A DNA stretch of 25,211 nucleotides from Lachnospiraceae bacterium M18-1 (GTDB lineage Bacteria > Bacillota > Clostridia > Lachnospirales > Lachnospiraceae). The stretch is taken from NCBI GenBank assembly GCA_000403295.2, contig KE159610.1, forward strand, positions 1,096,079 through 1,121,289, given 5' to 3'. This document shows positions 22,249 through 25,211 of this stretch, one piece after another (the stretch's first letter is position 1; every line of letters begins with the position of its first letter). The translations under genes and the position numbers were made by a program. The notes beneath the pieces are model-generated. The model was not told the DNA's origin, searched no databases, and saw only the letters and a list, made by a program, of their open reading frames with translations.

Positions 22249-23255
22249 TTAGTCGGGCAATTCTACTTTGCCGACAAAAGAGTAATAGATTTCGATTTCC
22301 TGTCTGCGGAGCTTCCCCCGGCGTTTCCCGTCCAATGCTTCCGATTCGTGGATTACGATTTTCTCCACAAACTCCCGTAACAGGGTGGGGTGAGTTCCTC
22401 AAAGCTGGTGTACTTGCGTACCACTTTCATAAACTTTTCAGCGTTTGCCGTGGCTTCCAGCGTCTTAGAAAGCTCGCTCTGCAAGGCGGCGGCTTTCTCT
22501 TTCAGTTCCTTTTGCTCGGCTTCGTAGTCTGCCGACAATTCCGTGAAACGCTCGTCCGATATGCGCCCGGTCACGCTATCCTCATACAGCCGCTTGAAGA
22601 TGGCGGAGAGTTCCGCAATCCGTTTTTCTGCCGCTTCCAGCTCTTTCTTCCTTGCGGCATTCCGGCGTTTGCTCCCGTCCTCGGTCTGCTCGGTCAACAG
22701 CTTCATAAACAGGGCTTCGTGCTTGGCGGCGTAGCTGGTGACTTTCCGTAGGTTCTCGGTCACTCCCTCGGTCAACAGGTCGGTGCGGATAAAGTGCGCC
22801 GTACAGTCTGCCGTGCGCTTCTTGTAGCTGCCACAAATATAACAGTCCTGCCGCCGTTTGTCCGTCTGGTATCTCTGCTGGTACATGACGCTGCCGCAAT
22901 CGGCACAAAAGAGTATGCCGGAGAACAAGCCCACTTCATCATAGCGGTTAGGGCGTTTGCGCTGCTTGCGTAGCTCCTGCACACGCTCCCATGTTTCCCG
23001 GTCAATGATTGCTTCGTGGTGATTCTCAAATACCGCCTGTTTCTCCACGGGGTTCTCTACGCTGTGCTTTACCTTGTAGGACGGCTTCTCGGTCTTGAAG
23101 TTCACAAGGCAGCCCGTGTATTCCCGGTTTTCAAGGATATGCGCCACGGTGTTTGTCGCCCACCTGCACTCATAGCCAGGGTGGTAGCGGCGGGTGCTTC
23201 CCGTCCGGCGGTATTCCAGCGTTCCCGGCGTGGGGATTTGCTGCTCGGCAAGCAT
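22249..23255 (-). pseudogene. Large serine recombinase remnant (TnpX/Tn4451 type), truncated and frameshifted
   Basis: What remains is the C-terminal two thirds: the recombinase domain from LAEQQIPTPGTLEYRRTG to HILENREYTGCL, the zinc ribbon LFCADCGSVMY...CYICGSY, a long coiled coil (KKELEAAEKRIAELSAIFKRL...EYEAEQKELKEKAAAL type), and a DUF4368-like tail. The N-terminal catalytic domain with the active Ser is missing; unrelated sequence begins just upstream of 23255. Near 22390 the frame ends early (ELTPPCYGSLW), while one base forward it reads LLREFVEKIVIHESEAL and on to VGKVELPD and a TAA at 22249-22251, so one base has been lost. It is a relic of a mobilizable transposon or ICE. Confidence 0.85.
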
Positions 23256-23419
23256 ACTGTCACCCAGCAAATTAAATTTATCTATTACCGCAGGTTTGCA
23301 GCAAATTAAAATCTTCATTCTAAAAACATTACTATGTAAATGTGCCGTTTTTTCCGGCACATTGTTTTCGGTATTGAATCCCCACATTCATTGGTATATA
23401 TTGGTGTATGGAACAAAAA
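23256..23419. other. Junction DNA with a 9-bp hairpin, no gene
   Basis: CAGCAAATTAAA occurs twice within 45 bp (about 23265 and 23299), and AATGTGCCG (23339-23347) pairs with CGGCACATT (23355-23363). No reading frame can be supported. This is the seam between the recombinase remnant and the next mobile unit. Confidence 0.45.
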
Positions 23420-23453
23420 AAGAAAGAACCAAACTCCCCAGCCGGTTCTTTCT
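23420..23453. terminator. Hairpin in front of the DUF6431-like gene
   Basis: AAGAAAGAACC (23420-23430) and GGTTCTTTCTT (23443-23453) are perfect complements, 11 bp. It could shield the mobile unit from incoming transcription. An ATG follows at 23461. Confidence 0.55.
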
Positions 23454-23460
23454 TCCTGTA

Positions 23461-24100
23461 ATGGCATCCAGTACTAAGGTGGATGCACTAAAAACACTAC
23501 AATACTATGATAAGAAAAAACTCCCTGATTTGCAAGATGATTCGTATAAAAAAAACATCCATACAGCTTTTCAATGAATATATGCTGTCTTATTCATGGG
23601 AGGATGAGGCATGTCCATGGTGCGGCTCCAAAGGGAACTGCGTCTCCCATGGCTCTTACATGCGCTCCATGGCTGATTTCACGTATGGAAAGGCAGTCTA
23701 TGGGGAAATCTGTGTCCTGCGGCTGTGCTGTACAAGCTGCGGGCATACCCATGCCATCCTCCCTGATGTCATCATCCCTTACTCTGTATATGGCCTTTTC
23801 TTCATCCTTCGGGTGCTGGCAGAATACTTCCTTCCTCTGCATACGGTAGGAAAACTCTGCTCCCGCTTCGGCATCTCCGTGTCCATGCTTTACCGCTGGA
23901 GGGACCTCTTCCTGTCCCACAAGCAGGAGTGGCTCGGCATGCTTGTTTCCGCAGAGACCGCCCCGTCCGCATTCATAAAGGGCCTCTGTTTTCTGGAGCG
24001 GTATTCCATTTCTTTTGCCTGCCAGTTCGTCCTCCTGTCCGCGCGCTCATTCCTGCAGTCACACAGGAACCCCGCAGATTACCGTCAGGAGTTTTTCTGA
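23461..24100 (+). CDS. DUF6431-like transposon accessory protein with zinc-binding Cys pairs
   Basis: The clear domain lies in the frame ending at 24100: CPWCG and LCCTSCGH form a likely zinc ribbon, followed by the helical HTVGKLCSRFGISVSMLYRWRDLF (HTH-like). The pattern fits the DUF6431 proteins I recall as partners of DDE integrases in Lachnospiraceae. In that frame the first ATG is 23507 and another is 23582, neither with a good ribosome site. A different frame from ATG 23461 (MASSTKVDALKTLQYYDKKK) leads into the same region and meets the main frame at a run of eight A (23548-23555); with seven A the two would be one chain. The coordinates given assume that joined product. Confidence 0.6.
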
Positions 24101-24188
24101 CACATCCAGTTCTGTGGGGCTTCACACGCCATGGGAATTCCCCTCCCGGCATCCAGGGGATATGATGGAAAAAAACAAAGGAGGATCC

Positions 24189-24989
24189 ATGTCTATGGAA
24201 CATCACGCAAAAAAACTTTCAGGAGCCGCTGCCATAGCGCAGTTCAAGCTCGCAGTCATAGCCCCTGCCATCCACGGGCTTTATCCGGATGCCTCAAGGA
24301 ACGCTTATTATAAGCGCGTCACACAGCAGCCGCTCACACTCCCGGACGGCAGTACGGCGCACTATAAGCCAGGGACACTCTCCAAGTGGGAATCCCTTTA
24401 CCGGAAAGGGGGGATTGACGCGCTCATGCCGAAAGAACGCTCTGACAGCGGCGGGACACGCGTGCTCCCGGATGGTGCCGTGGATGAGATCTACCGCCTG
24501 AAAGCGGAATTCCCAAGGCTGAACGCAACACAGATCCACCGCCAGCTTGTGGCAGGCTCGTTCATCCCGGCAACCGTCAGCGTGTGCGCTGTCCAGCGGT
24601 TTGTCAAGCACCATGACCTGAAATCCGAAAAAAATCTGTCCATGCGTGACCGCAGGGCATTTGAGGAAGACGCGTTCGGGAAGCTGTGGCAGGCAGATAC
24701 CTGCTACCTCCCTTACATTACAGAAAACGGGGTACGCAGGCGTGTCTACTGTATCATGATCATTGATGACCATTCCAGGCTCCTGGTTGGCGGAGAACTT
24801 TTTTACAGTGATAATGCCTATCACTTCCAGAAAGTACTCAAGGCCGCTGTTTCCGCCTATGGGATCCCGGCGAAACTATACGTTGACAATGGGTGCAGCT
24901 ATGCAAATGAGCAGCTTTCCCTGATCTGCGGCTCCATCGGGACGGTGCTCCTCCATACAAAAGTAAGGGATGGGGCAAGCAAGGGTTAA
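24189..24989 (+). pseudogene. DDE (rve-type) integrase/transposase, cut off before the catalytic Glu
   Basis: Of this protein 266 residues remain. An HTH head (SKWESLYRKGGIDALMPKERSDSG and NATQIHRQLV) is followed by the integrase core with D170 (WQADTCYLPY) and D233 (LYVDNGCSYAN). The chain ends at DGASKG and TAA, 33 residues after D233; the family's Glu should come about 35 residues after that Asp (usually KxE after ASKG). So it stops just before the third catalytic residue and should be inactive. AAAGGAGG precedes the ATG. It follows the DUF6431-like gene by 88 bp, so the two were one operon. The cut coincides with the start of the GTAAAGAAAT repeats. Confidence 0.82.
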
Positions 24990-25067
24990 GTAAAGAAATC
25001 CGTTATGTAAAGAAATGTCCGACAAAGCCTAAAATTAAGCAATTCCAGCAGAGATTTCTTTACATAA
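24990..25067. repeat. Tandem and inverted GTAAAGAAAT repeats
   Basis: GTAAAGAAATCCG at 24990 and TTATGTAAAGAAATGTCCG at 25003 are tandem, and TTATGTAAAGAAAT (25003-25016) has a perfect inverted copy at 25054-25067. They stand between the cut integrase and the start of the next gene, and probably mark the end of another mobile unit. Confidence 0.7.
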
Positions 25068-25107
25068 TAATCCGCTGTATCATGGAATGGAAAGGAGGAT
25101 CTGTTCT

Positions 25108-25211
25108 ATGATTACAGATTTAAAAACATTAATTGATACTTGCAAACAGGAACTGCATGACAGGGAATACCACGCACACCACGCCGACATTCTTATAAAA
25201 GAGTGGGATGC
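25108..25211 (+). CDS. Probable tyrosine recombinase/integrase, N-terminal fragment (runs off window)
   Basis: Only 34 codons are visible: MITDLKTLIDTCKQEL, then YHAHHADILIKEWD. GGAGG lies 9-10 nt before the ATG. The helical head resembles the SAM-like N-terminal domain of tyrosine recombinases, and the inverted GTAAAGAAAT repeats just upstream would suit such an element. The catalytic domain is outside the window, so the call is tentative. Confidence 0.5.
   Translation, partial: MITDLKTLIDTCKQELHDREYHAHHADILIKEWD

Noticed and set aside
1..25211. tRNA, rRNA or CRISPR genes
   Set aside because: No cloverleaf-like, ribosomal or spacer-repeat pattern was seen on reading; no covariance search could be run.

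Overview
The window looks like chromosome from a gut-type Lachnospiraceae/Clostridia (Firmicutes). The reasons are strong GGAGG ribosome sites, clostridial -35/-10 promoters, an ATP-dependent PEP carboxykinase of bacterial type, a DUF5721-like protein, a BspA-like leucine-rich surface protein, and an accessory region full of insertion sequences. This assignment rests on sequence reading only; no database was searched.

Region 1 (1-7100) is ordinary core genome. It holds a membrane-anchored SGNH hydrolase translationally coupled to a Tyr/Gly/Gln repeat protein (minus strand), a DUF5721-like protein, a small membrane protein, a CYTH-domain phosphatase, a small XRE regulator, pckA with promoter and terminator, azlC-azlD (branched-chain amino-acid export) and an HD-domain hydrolase.

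Region 2 (7364-13160) holds a secreted 815-residue protein on the minus strand, with a cysteine-peptidase-like domain plus BspA-type repeats. An IS1634-like element lies upstream of it, flanked by a 93-bp perfect direct repeat. The promoter of its transposase contains a perfect 16-bp copy of the Firmicutes parS (ParB-binding) sequence. A GNAT acetyltransferase follows.

Region 3 (13385-20976) holds a large palindrome, a Nudix hydrolase and a DUF1848-like protein with a C-terminal CX3CX2C cluster. Next comes a restriction-modification locus behind a small XRE (C-protein-like) regulator. Conceptually removing an IS4-superfamily element with its 6-bp target duplication, and reading through one TAA codon, joins three fragments in one frame. 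The result is a single nuclease-methyltransferase-specificity polypeptide of about 1,250 residues, as in AloI/PpiI-type single-chain enzymes. The locus is therefore a broken restriction system.

Region 4 (21184-25211) holds an XRE regulator with membrane segments, then a graveyard of mobile DNA: a serine recombinase missing its N-terminus and frameshifted near its C-terminus, a DUF6431-like/DDE-integrase pair whose integrase stops just before its catalytic Glu, repeats of a GTAAAGAAAT core, and the start of a probable tyrosine recombinase.

Across the window runs a family of ~148-bp structured repeats (1122-1268, 12225-12372, partial copies at 1277-1325 and possibly 21140-21157). The two full copies differ by compensatory base-pair changes, so their fold seems to be under selection. 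This family and the parS-bearing insertion sequence are the best candidates for something not yet described.
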